Below, in pieces: positions 8,897 to 15,962 of a DNA stretch of 64,000 bases. The position numbers and the translations under genes were made by a program. The first letter of the stretch is position 1. Each line of letters begins with the position of its first letter. The notes under the pieces are model-generated. The model saw only the letters and a list, made by a program, of their open reading frames with translations, ran no database searches and was not told the origin of the DNA. The stretch lies in assembly GCF_019423325.1 (NCBI RefSeq), contig NZ_JAHZBQ010000003.1:310001-374000 (forward strand). The letters run 5' to 3'. This DNA comes from Campylobacter sp. GTDB lineage: Bacteria; Campylobacterota; Campylobacteria; Campylobacterales; Campylobacteraceae.

Positions 8897-9637
8897 CTAT
8901 TTTTTCACCTTAATCACGTATGGGACTGATTTGATCACGCCTTTGGAAAAGAGCGTCTTGGTGTCCGCGTATACGGCGTCAAGCTCGGCTTTTGAGACGT
9001 CCGCATCGCTTACCTGCACATCCTTGTCGTAGTATTTCTCGATCACGTCGATCGCACCCTTTTGATCGCTCGGCGAGAGGGCTTTTAGCTGCTTTAAAAC
9101 CAGCGCCGATTTGATAAACGCGCTCTTGCCGTGCACCGGCGCAAAGATCAATTTTACGTTGCTGTTGCGAAGATACTTCGTGATCCTCTTCATCTCCTCG
9201 GCGCAATACGGACACTCCGGATCGCCCACGATGTAGGTCACGTAGGGATTATTTTTATCAAAAGACTCGATATAAGCAAATCTCGCCGGATTTATGCTTT
9301 TTAGTAGCTCAAGTGCGGCGGCATCTCTGGCGTCCTTTAAAATTTGAGTTCTCATCTTAAACAGCGCCGCATCCGCCCCGTCTGCAAGCTTAGGATCCTC
9401 CGTTACCGCCACTAGACTTTTGCCGTCGTCGCTAGCCAAAAACGCCTCTTTTTTATCGCCCGAGCGGACGATCAGCAAATTTAGCCCATTTAGCGAGTTT
9501 AGCTTGTCGATCGAGATGAGCTGAGCGTTTTTATCATTTAGACTTTGCTTTAGGTTTTTTACAAACTCCGCTTCGTTCGCATTCGCGCCAAGCGCAAAAG
9601 CCGCACACGCAGCCAAAACGTAGATGATTTTTTTCAT
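8897..9637 (-). CDS. DsbC/DsbG-like periplasmic thiol-disulfide protein (copy 1)
   Basis: A 246-residue secreted protein (signal peptide ending near ALGANA) with a C-terminal thioredoxin fold. The redox motif CPYC is in VGDPECPYCAEEMKRI (about residues 135-150), and the cis-proline is in KSVPYVIKV at the C-terminus. The N-terminal part would be the dimerisation or linker region. The family isomerises or oxidises disulfides in the periplasm. A paralogue with CPFC lies at 40555-41268 and shares the layout, including HGKSAFIKSALV versus HGDDGHAKSALI. The promoter TGATATAAT lies at 9665-9673 and the ribosome site AAGGGGAGAG precedes ATG. Substrates unknown. Confidence 0.85.
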   Translation of the reverse strand: MKKIIYVLAACAAFALGANANEAEFVKNLKQSLNDKNAQLISIDKLNSLNGLNLLIVRSGDKKEAFLASDDGKSLVAVTEDPKLADGADAALFKMRTQILKDARDAAALELLKSINPARFAYIESFDKNNPYVTYIVGDPECPYCAEEMKRITKYLRNSNVKLIFAPVHGKSAFIKSALVLKQLKALSPSDQKGAIDVIEKYYDKDVQVSDADVSKAELDAVYADTKTLFSKGVIKSVPYVIKVKK

Positions 9638-9664
9638 AGCTTCTCTCCCCTTAAAATTTCGCCA

Positions 9665-9673
9665 ATTATATCA
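9665..9673 (-). promoter_or_regulatory. Extended -10 promoter for the DsbC-like gene
   Basis: TGATATAAT read on the minus strand, 27 bases ahead of the ATG. It matches the Campylobacter sigma-70 consensus TGnTATAAT; a -35 box is not expected in this group. Confidence 0.7.
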
Positions 9674-9688
9674 ATTTAAAATAAAATT

Positions 9689-9697
9689 TGTTATAAT
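9689..9697 (+). promoter_or_regulatory. Extended -10 promoter for efp
   Basis: TGTTATAAT preceded by a T/A-periodic tract, 28 bases ahead of the efp ATG. It is arranged back to back with the promoter of the DsbC-like gene. Confidence 0.75.
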
Positions 9698-9725
9698 CGC
9701 GCCTCATTAATTTAAGGAGAAATTT

Positions 9726-10292
9726 ATGGCTTATTCAATGGGCGATCTAAAAAAAGGTCTAAAAATCGAGGTGGACGGAATTCCGTTTAAAATCATAGAA
9801 TACCAACACGTAAAACCGGGAAAAGGACCTGCTTTCGTGCGCGTTAAAATAAAATCTTTCATTGATGGCAAGGTGCTTGAAAAGACCTTCCACGCAGGCG
9901 ATAAATGCGAGGCGCCGAATCTTGAGGAAAAAGAGATGCAGTATCTCTACGACGACGGCGAGGCGTGTCAGTTCATGGATACCGATAGCTACGAACAGAT
10001 CGCGATCAGCGACGAGGACGTGGGCGAGGCGAAAAAATGGATGCTAGATGGCATGATGGTAAATATAATGTTTTACAACGGTAAAGCGATCGGCGTGGAT
10101 GTACCGCAGGTGGTGGAGCTTAAGATCGTAGAAACTGCGCCAAATTTCCGCGGCGATACGCAGGGCAGTAACAAAAAGCCCGCCACGCTTGAGACCGGCG
10201 CCGTGGTACAGATCCCATTTCACGTGCTCGAAGGTGAGGTCATCCGCGTTGACACCGTCCGCGGCGAGTATATCGAGCGCGCAAATAAATAA
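9726..10292 (+). CDS. efp: Elongation factor P
   Basis: A 188-residue protein of normal EF-P length with the three beta-barrel domains. The N-terminal KOW-like domain carries HVKPGKGPAFVRVK; the lysine at about residue 33 is the tip residue that is post-translationally modified in EF-P proteins with this loop. The C-terminal stretch FRGDTQGSNKKPATLETG is the family signature. EF-P binds stalled ribosomes and promotes peptide-bond formation at polyproline stretches. An excellent ribosome site (AAGGAGA) and the promoter at 9689 precede it; a C10 tract and a 12-bp hairpin follow it. Confidence 0.96.
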   Translation: MAYSMGDLKKGLKIEVDGIPFKIIEYQHVKPGKGPAFVRVKIKSFIDGKVLEKTFHAGDKCEAPNLEEKEMQYLYDDGEACQFMDTDSYEQIAISDEDVGEAKKWMLDGMMVNIMFYNGKAIGVDVPQVVELKIVETAPNFRGDTQGSNKKPATLETGAVVQIPFHVLEGEVIRVDTVRGEYIERANK

Positions 10293-10293
10293 T

Positions 10294-10303
10294 CCCCCCC
10301 CCC
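10294..10303. repeat. C10 homopolymer tract directly after efp
   Basis: Ten consecutive C residues one base after the efp stop codon. Poly-G/C tracts of this length are phase-variable in Campylobacter when they lie in genes or promoters; here none overlaps a recognisable coding frame. Confidence 0.85.
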
Positions 10304-10305
10304 TG

Positions 10306-10333
10306 TTTTTGCGAAATTTTGATTTCGCAAAAA
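10306..10333 (+). terminator. Terminator of efp
   Basis: TTTTTGCGAAAT pairs perfectly with ATTTCGCAAAAA around the loop TTTG, shortly after the stop codon. Confidence 0.7.
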
Positions 10334-10535
10334 TTTCCTCTTTCTTTTGAAATTTATAAACTCCGAGCGATAAAATTTAAACCGCGATCGTCGCGTAAAT
10401 TTTGATTAAAATAGCTTTTCAAATTCGCCAAAATGCGGGATAATTTAGTTCAAATTTTACGCAGCGCTGATTTTGGCAAAATTTAAAATAGCTTTACGAT
10501 TAAATTTACGGATATGAAATTTGAGTATAAAAAAC

Positions 10536-10569
10536 GCCCGAAAGCAAACCTTGCGACCCACTTTCGGGC
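10536..10569 (-). terminator. Terminator of the SelW-like gene
   Basis: On the minus strand GCCCGAAAG pairs with CTTTCGGGC and is followed by GTTTTTTAT. It lies 6 bases after the TAG of the selenoprotein gene, supporting that frame as a real transcript end. Confidence 0.8.
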
Positions 10570-10575
10570 TTTGAG

Positions 10576-10809
10576 CTAGGCTGCAACTTTAATTAGATTT
10601 AAAATTTCACCTTCACTTGGGAAACGAGGCTTAGCAAAATCTTTATTGAAGAAAAGCTTTCTGCCGTCAACTTCTACTAGAAAGTCTCCGCTGCCACCAG
10701 GGACCAACTCGACAACTGCATCCTTATAGACGCTTGTTATTTCATCTCTCACACGGAGAGCTTGCGGTCTATAAGATCAAGAATTACAATAAGTAATTAC
10801 AACCTTCAT
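10576..10809 (-). CDS. SelW-like (Rdx family) selenoprotein with CxxU motif
   Basis: Reading TGA at 10777-10779 as selenocysteine gives a 77-residue protein starting MKVVITYCNSUSYRPQAL and ending NLIKVAA. It has the whole Rdx/SelW pattern: an N-terminal beta strand followed by C-N-S-U (a thioredoxin-like CxxU redox centre at residues 8-11), a helix, then VELVPGGSGDFLVEVDGRK and RFPSEGEI. The ribosome site AAAGGAA lies 5-6 bases ahead of ATG, a terminator follows the TAG, and a SECIS-like hairpin sits at 10746-10760. selA and selB are encoded in this window. A conventional scan would miss it because of the TGA. The family probably acts as a thiol oxidoreductase; its partner is unknown. Confidence 0.88.
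10746..10760 (-). promoter_or_regulatory. Putative bacterial SECIS hairpin of the SelW-like gene
   Basis: CTCTC-CGTGT-GAGAG, a perfect 5-bp stem beginning 16 bases after the TGA codon. Loop and spacing resemble the hairpin in fdhA of this window (TCGCC-GGTGT-GGCGA). Such elements are bound by the SelB C-terminal domain. Confidence 0.7.
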
Positions 10810-10960
10810 CTTTATTCCTTTCTAAAAAAGTGCCACATTGTAGCCAAACTAGCTTAAATTTTAATATAAAGGCTCAATTTCATGCGCCTCAGCATTTAAA
10901 ATTTATGAGCGAAATTTCGCAGTTTGCAAAGCCCTAAATTTCGCTGCTGTGAGCCCAAGA

Positions 10961-11671
10961 CTAGTCCTCAAATTTTAAAATTTCATCGTAGCAGAGATAA
11001 AAATCGCAGCCGTGCGCATGGAATTTCTTATCGCCGTGAAAGTGCCCGAAATACCACCGCTCAGGCCTTACGAGCTCAAAGATCTGCTCTAAATATTCAG
11101 ACGTTTTATCGGGAGTGCTTTTGCCGCACCAAAGGTACTCTTTTAAAAATTTCATCGCAAACCCCGGCGCCGTGTGGCTCAGTACCGCATCGATCCGTCC
11201 GCCCACGGCGATGAAATCGCGCGCATTTCGTATCGCACAAGCAAACTCCTCCTCGCTCGGAATTTCGCGCGCCCACCAGCTAAGCCCCGGTATCCGATGC
11301 GCCTTATCGACGCTAAGCGCGCCGCCGAAGCATAAAAAGTGCCGCCCCGCGATCTCGTAAATTTCGCCGCGCCGTAGCCAAAAAATATTCTCGCCGCCCA
11401 CGCCCACGGTGCCGCCAAATTTCCGCTCGCGTGGCAGCTCATCCAGCATATCGAAATTTTCGTGGTTGCCGTCTATGAAAAGAAGCGTGGCGGGAAAATA
11501 TCTTTCTATATTTTTGCGCGCCATAAACTCATCTATCCGCTCGCTCCAAAACAGCCCGAAATCTCCGAGCACGATGACGAAATCATCGGCGCTAAGTCCG
11601 CCCGCAAAGGCTTTGTTTGTTATTTTACCGATCTCGTTTATTCCGTGCGTATCGCCGCAAAGATATATCAT
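10961..11671 (-). CDS. Metallophosphoesterase
   Basis: A 236-residue calcineurin-like phosphoesterase. The metal-binding blocks appear in order: GDTHG (about residue 6), LGDFGLF (about 35), FIDGNHENF (about 67), LSHTAPG (about 165) and GHFHGDKK (about 210). The FGG(A) block and a tryptophan-rich middle (PGLSWW) also fit. Members cleave phosphodiesters or phosphomonoesters in nucleotides or proteins; the substrate cannot be inferred. The ribosome site AAAGGAGAGG precedes ATG. It stands alone, about 150 bases downstream of the SelW-like gene on the same strand and in front of a gene-free spacer. Confidence 0.88.
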   Translation of the reverse strand: MIYLCGDTHGINEIGKITNKAFAGGLSADDFVIVLGDFGLFWSERIDEFMARKNIERYFPATLLFIDGNHENFDMLDELPRERKFGGTVGVGGENIFWLRRGEIYEIAGRHFLCFGGALSVDKAHRIPGLSWWAREIPSEEEFACAIRNARDFIAVGGRIDAVLSHTAPGFAMKFLKEYLWCGKSTPDKTSEYLEQIFELVRPERWYFGHFHGDKKFHAHGCDFYLCYDEILKFED

Positions 11672-12103
11672 GTTCCTCTCCTTTAATCTGGCTGCCGCGC
11701 TTTGCCGCAGCCCGTGCGAATGAAATTTGAAGCGCTAAATTTACGCGGCACACACCGCACAGACCTTTTGCCCCTAGCCGTAACCACATAAATTTAATCC
11801 AAATTAAAAGCGTAAATTTGGGCGACATATTTTAAAAGCACAGGTATCAAGCCTATCGACGCGTAAATTTAAAGCCGCAGCTTCTGATTTAAATTTCGCG
11901 GCGCGGATCTAAGCAGCGAAATCCGAGCAAGCGTAGCTTTGCTTGCTGCCGCTAAATTTTAAATTTAGCAACGGACTTTGTAAATTTATAGCGAACCACG
12001 TGAATTTAGCGGCGGATTGTGCAATTTCCACAAAGAGCTTTGTAAATTTTCACAGCGAACTTTGTAAATTTCGCAGCTAGCCACCTAAATTTAAAGATTA
12101 AAT
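11672..12103. other. Gene-free spacer, AAATTT-rich
   Basis: About 430 bases between the phosphoesterase start and the ape1 stop. It is composed of units like GTAAATTT, GCGGCGCGG and GCTAAATTTTAAATTTAGC. No frame with a ribosome site and no RNA gene seen; it presumably holds the phosphoesterase promoter close to 11680-11720. Confidence 0.5.
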
Positions 12104-13126
12104 TTAAAGCCTGCCGCGCAATTTCGTCGCCAGTGCTGCGCCAATTTTTTCGTAGCCCTCTTTTTGCAAGTGGATTTCGTCGGGACGGATCAGCCCACGC
12201 TCACGCCAGCCGCGCCAGCCGCCATCCTCGTCCATAAGACCGGCTATGTCGTAAAACATCGCCCCTTCGTCTCGCGCTAGATGCGCTAGCACCTCCGCAG
12301 CGCGTGAGGCGTTTGGCACTTTAGGGCTTCGCGGCGGTGCTACGAGCAGGATTTTTGCACCAGGAGCTGCGGAGCGGACGGAGCGAAGCAGCCCACGGAC
12401 GCTTTGGTAGAATTTTTGCTCGTCAAATTTCGGATCCATCGCATCGTTTGTGCCGTAAGCGATGACTACGAGATCGTATCTAAGTCCCGAAAAATCCCTA
12501 CCAAAGGCATCTGCACCCCATTTTTCGTAGAGGTTGCTAAACGCGCCGTTGCTCGCACAAGAGTCTGCAAAGCGCGCGTTTTTGCGGTAAATTTTATATC
12601 CTCCAAGCTCTGCTCCATCACGTAGCGATCGAATTTCGATCGGAAATCTAAGTCGCAGCTTAGAATACTCCCATTTCTGCGGCACTTCTTGCGAAATATA
12701 CGCGCTTAGCCCGCTTGCATCGCGTACGCGAAAAATCTCGCCGCTCTGATCCGATTTATGTAAAATTTCGACGTAAAAATCGCCGCTAAGCTGCTTTAGC
12801 TCCAGTCGCACATTAGCGCCCTTTTTGCCGGTAGCGATCACTCCGCATAACGGGAAATCGGGATCTTGCTCGGTGCGGGATGAGATTATATTAAAGCCGC
12901 TTTGCTTAAATTCTATATTTTCACTTTTGTGGTATTTAGGCATCATTGCAGGCACGAAGCCGACGCTATTTTGCACGAAAAAGCCGTGCCTGAAAGCATC
13001 TATCAGCGCATCGCTTCCTAAATGCGAATCGCCAAAAAATTTCACTCCAAAGCCCGCAGAGCTTTTTGCGTTTGCCGCGCATCCGCCTAATAATGCGGCA
13101 AATAAAATCACTATAAACTTACTCAA
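12104..13126 (-). CDS. ape1: Peptidoglycan O-acetyl esterase Ape1-like SGNH lipoprotein
   Basis: About 340 residues. Lipobox LLGGC near the N-terminus; SGNH block I FFGDSHLGSDAL, then GFVPAMM, an inserted beta-rich region (about residues 95-185) where Ape1 proteins carry a CBM35 module, then block III AYGTNDAMDP and the catalytic DEIHLQKEGYE near the C-terminus. Ape1 removes acetyl groups from O-acetylated MurNAc so that lytic enzymes can act. It is the last gene of patA-patB-ape1, as in C. jejuni. I chose TTG 13126 as start because AAGGA lies 6 bases ahead; TTG 13132 directly abuts that ribosome site. The start overlaps the patB end by 8 bases. Confidence 0.75.
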   Translation of the reverse strand: MSKFIVILFAALLGGCAANAKSSAGFGVKFFGDSHLGSDALIDAFRHGFFVQNSVGFVPAMMPKYHKSENIEFKQSGFNIISSRTEQDPDFPLCGVIATGKKGANVRLELKQLSGDFYVEILHKSDQSGEIFRVRDASGLSAYISQEVPQKWEYSKLRLRFPIEIRSLRDGAELGGYKIYRKNARFADSCASNGAFSNLYEKWGADAFGRDFSGLRYDLVVIAYGTNDAMDPKFDEQKFYQSVRGLLRSVRSAAPGAKILLVAPPRSPKVPNASRAAEVLAHLARDEGAMFYDIAGLMDEDGGWRGWRERGLIRPDEIHLQKEGYEKIGAALATKLRGRL

Positions 13127-14429
13127 CTTCAATCCTTGATAAAATTTCTTTTGCTACCGCTTCGCAACCCTCTTTGCTCATATGAATGCCGTCGTCTTGA
13201 CGCACGCGCACGAGCTTCGAGCCACTTTGCAGATAGGTTTTATAGGCGCCTTTTTCGCACACCAGCGGGGTTGTTTGCATAAAATACCCGCCAAGCGCCA
13301 TACTCGCGTCGGCATATATTTGATTTAGCAGCTGCGTTTTCTCCTCAAAGTCTGGCTTTTGCATACACGGCATCGCAAGCCACAGCACTCCCGCACCGTG
13401 CGAGTGCGCCGTATCGTAGATCTCGCGCACCCTTGAGGCGTAAAACTCCCGCCAGCGCGGCGTTTTAATGCCATAAGTTTTACCTCCCGCGCGGTACTCC
13501 CAGACGTCATTGGCGCCCAGCAGCACGACTACGAGCTTAACGCCGCCATTCTCTCTAAGCGCAGTATCGAGCGTCTTTTGCCAGTCGAAAGATTTCTTGC
13601 TCGCAAGCCCCGTAGATTGCTTGCTAAGATCGATCACCCTCAGGCTTCGCTTCGGGAAAAATTTCTTAGCATTCATCCCCACGTATTGCATCAGACTATC
13701 ACCCATAAAAAGCACCTCATCGCCTGCATTTAGGCGGATTTTGCCATCGTCGCTAAGCGAAATTTTAGCATCAACCTCCACGGAGCCTTGCGTCGTTAAA
13801 TTCTGCTCCAAGGCCTGCGGAGCGGGAAGTTGAGAATCGGAATTCTCGCCGCTTTGCAAGGTTGCGCTTGCCGTGACGGAATTTTGCGACGCAGAGGAGC
13901 TGTGCGGCACAGAGCTTGTTGTAGTCTGGCTTTGTGACACGGAATTTTGCGAAGTAGAATTTTGAGGGATGGAATTTTGTGCGTAAGGCTCCTGCGCAGA
14001 ATCGCGCGTTTTTAAATGATGCGTAGAATTATTTAAGGCAGAATTCTTCGCGGCATGGGCTTGCGGCTTGCTACCTTGCGACTTAACGCTTTGCGAAGCA
14101 TCGTGATCTCGCGCCCCCATACTTTGCAAAGCTTGATTTTCCGCCATACGATCTTGCGCAGGTTTTTTAAAATTTTTGCTTCCGCTATGCGGACTTGCGT
14201 CCTCATCCTTGCTAATGTCCTCGCCTTTGATACGCTGCTCTAGCTTATCTGCGCCATTTGCAATCTTTTCGTAGATCTCTCTACCTACGCGAAACGGCGA
14301 GCGGCGCAGCCATTCTTCTAGCCCAAAGTCATCGTGAAATCGCTGCTCCAAATAATAAAGCAGCGAGCCTTGCATAAAAAATGCCGAGAAAAGCAGCGCA
14401 AAAAACAAAGTCGAAACAAACCTAAGCAT
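13119..14429 (-). CDS. patB: PatB-like peptidoglycan O-acetyltransferase, SGNH family
   Basis: A 436-residue protein with an N-terminal membrane helix, a long Ser/Asn/Gln-rich linker (about residues 85-215, with repeated QNS units) and a C-terminal SGNH domain: LFMGDSLMQYVG (nucleophile serine), VVLLGANDVWEYR and the Asp-His block DGIHMSKEGCE near the end. PatB transfers acetyl groups to MurNAc in the periplasm, using acetate moved across the membrane by PatA. The ATG follows the patA stop without a gap and the end overlaps ape1. The linker is DNA-repetitive (units of ACGGAATTTTGCGA type) and matches the filler of nearby spacers; it is longer than expected for PatB. Confidence 0.75.
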   Translation of the reverse strand: MLRFVSTLFFALLFSAFFMQGSLLYYLEQRFHDDFGLEEWLRRSPFRVGREIYEKIANGADKLEQRIKGEDISKDEDASPHSGSKNFKKPAQDRMAENQALQSMGARDHDASQSVKSQGSKPQAHAAKNSALNNSTHHLKTRDSAQEPYAQNSIPQNSTSQNSVSQSQTTTSSVPHSSSASQNSVTASATLQSGENSDSQLPAPQALEQNLTTQGSVEVDAKISLSDDGKIRLNAGDEVLFMGDSLMQYVGMNAKKFFPKRSLRVIDLSKQSTGLASKKSFDWQKTLDTALRENGGVKLVVVLLGANDVWEYRAGGKTYGIKTPRWREFYASRVREIYDTAHSHGAGVLWLAMPCMQKPDFEEKTQLLNQIYADASMALGGYFMQTTPLVCEKGAYKTYLQSGSKLVRVRQDDGIHMSKEGCEAVAKEILSRIEVE

Positions 14430-15962
14430 CTAAAATCCTGCGTAGATGAAATTTGGAATTCCGCTTGGCATCAGCGCGAAAATCAGCGTGAAGATCATGC
14501 CGAGCACGAGAGCTTTAGGTAAAAACGGCAGCTCGGCAAAAAGCACGATCAAAGTATCTTTAAGAGCTGAGATTTTAGGATAAACAAAAATCCCTGCTAA
14601 AATCACCGCAAGCACCGCTAGCTCACCAATATCTCCGAAAGCTCGTGCGCGGGTAAAAGCGCTCAAAATCGCCGCCGCATCTGGCAGGGAATTGGCGAAA
14701 AAAATCCAAGCGAAACTTACAAAAATATAGGTGCAAAAAAGCGCTAAATGCGGATTTAGCGACTTTACGCCTACTTTGGCAAGACATTTTAAAAATACAA
14801 GTGCTGCTCCGTGCAAAAGCCCCCAAATCAAAAAATTTAATCCCGCGCCGTGCCAGATGCCTGATAGCGCAAACGCGATTAGCAAATTTACGCAGGTGCG
14901 CGCAAAGCCATTGCGCGAGCCGCCGAGCGGGATATAAATATAATCGCGTATAAATGTGGATAAGCTGATATGCCAGCGATCCCAAAACTCGCCTAAATTC
15001 TTAGCCGCATAGGGCATATTAAAATTCTGCGGCAGCTTAAAGCCCATCGCAAGCCCAAGCGCCCGCGCCATATCGATAAAGCCGCTAAAATTCGTATAAA
15101 GCACCACGCCATAAAGTAGCAGTGCAGCTAGAATTTGCGCCGCGGAGGACTCAGGCTCGTCGCCGTAAACGCCTGAAATCACATCGCTATAATACGCGCC
15201 CAAATAGCCGCTAATAAGCAGCAGCTTAACTAAGGCAAAAATTATAAGCACATAAATTTCATCGGCATTGCCAAAGTGCTTGAAGCGATCAAACTGTGGC
15301 AGTACTGGCTCTACGCCCTTGGCAGCGCTAGCGCGCCCGATAGGGCCCATTACGACGCTAGGGAAAAACGCTAAAAAGCACGCCAAGCTCAAAAAGCCCT
15401 GCTCACCGCATTCGCGCCTATAAACCGAGACGAAATAGGTGATCGACATGAAAACATAATATGAAATTCCAAGCGGAAACGCCACGCTATCGACGGCACC
15501 TAGGTGCAGCGCGGCAAGCGCGGCATTGAAAAACTCCCTGACGTAGCCGTAATATTTAAAAAATGCGAGAAAAAATAAGCCGCCAGCAACTGCCGCAAGC
15601 ATCACTGCACGCGCCTTCGCAGTGGGTAGTGGGAGCTGCTTTGCTATGCCAGCTTGTTTTGCTGCGCTCATCTGCTTGGCTGCCGCTTTACGCGAGAGCT
15701 TTTTCTTGTGCGAAGACTGCTTTGCGGGCGGGATGGCTTTCGCAACTACGCGATTAGCGCGCGCGATACACATCCCTGCAAAATATACGAAGGCACTATA
15801 GGCTGCAAGCACCAGCGCAAAACGCGGATTTATGGAGCACATAAAGCCGTAGCTTGCCAGCAGGATCAGGATTTTTTGCGCGAAAATATGATTTTTGAGC
15901 GTCCAATAAACGATTAAAAACGCTAAAAAAGCGAGGACAAACTCGGGCGAAAAAAATGTCAT
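14430..15962 (-). CDS. patA: PatA-like MBOAT acyltransferase for peptidoglycan O-acetylation
   Basis: A 510-residue polytopic membrane protein of the MBOAT family. Characteristic are NFSGFIDMARALGLAMGF, EFWDRWHISLSTFIRDYIYIPLGG and the catalytic-histidine block SGIWHGAGLNFLIWGLLHG. The first cytoplasmic loop (about residues 75-115) is enlarged by a Lys/Ala-rich stretch. PatA moves acetyl groups across the inner membrane for transfer by PatB. An alginate-acetylase (AlgI) role is the main alternative, but the two SGNH genes directly downstream match the Campylobacter pat-ape order. SD GGAAAG precedes ATG. Confidence 0.82.
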   Translation of the reverse strand: MTFFSPEFVLAFLAFLIVYWTLKNHIFAQKILILLASYGFMCSINPRFALVLAAYSAFVYFAGMCIARANRVVAKAIPPAKQSSHKKKLSRKAAAKQMSAAKQAGIAKQLPLPTAKARAVMLAAVAGGLFFLAFFKYYGYVREFFNAALAALHLGAVDSVAFPLGISYYVFMSITYFVSVYRRECGEQGFLSLACFLAFFPSVVMGPIGRASAAKGVEPVLPQFDRFKHFGNADEIYVLIIFALVKLLLISGYLGAYYSDVISGVYGDEPESSAAQILAALLLYGVVLYTNFSGFIDMARALGLAMGFKLPQNFNMPYAAKNLGEFWDRWHISLSTFIRDYIYIPLGGSRNGFARTCVNLLIAFALSGIWHGAGLNFLIWGLLHGAALVFLKCLAKVGVKSLNPHLALFCTYIFVSFAWIFFANSLPDAAAILSAFTRARAFGDIGELAVLAVILAGIFVYPKISALKDTLIVLFAELPFLPKALVLGMIFTLIFALMPSGIPNFIYAGF

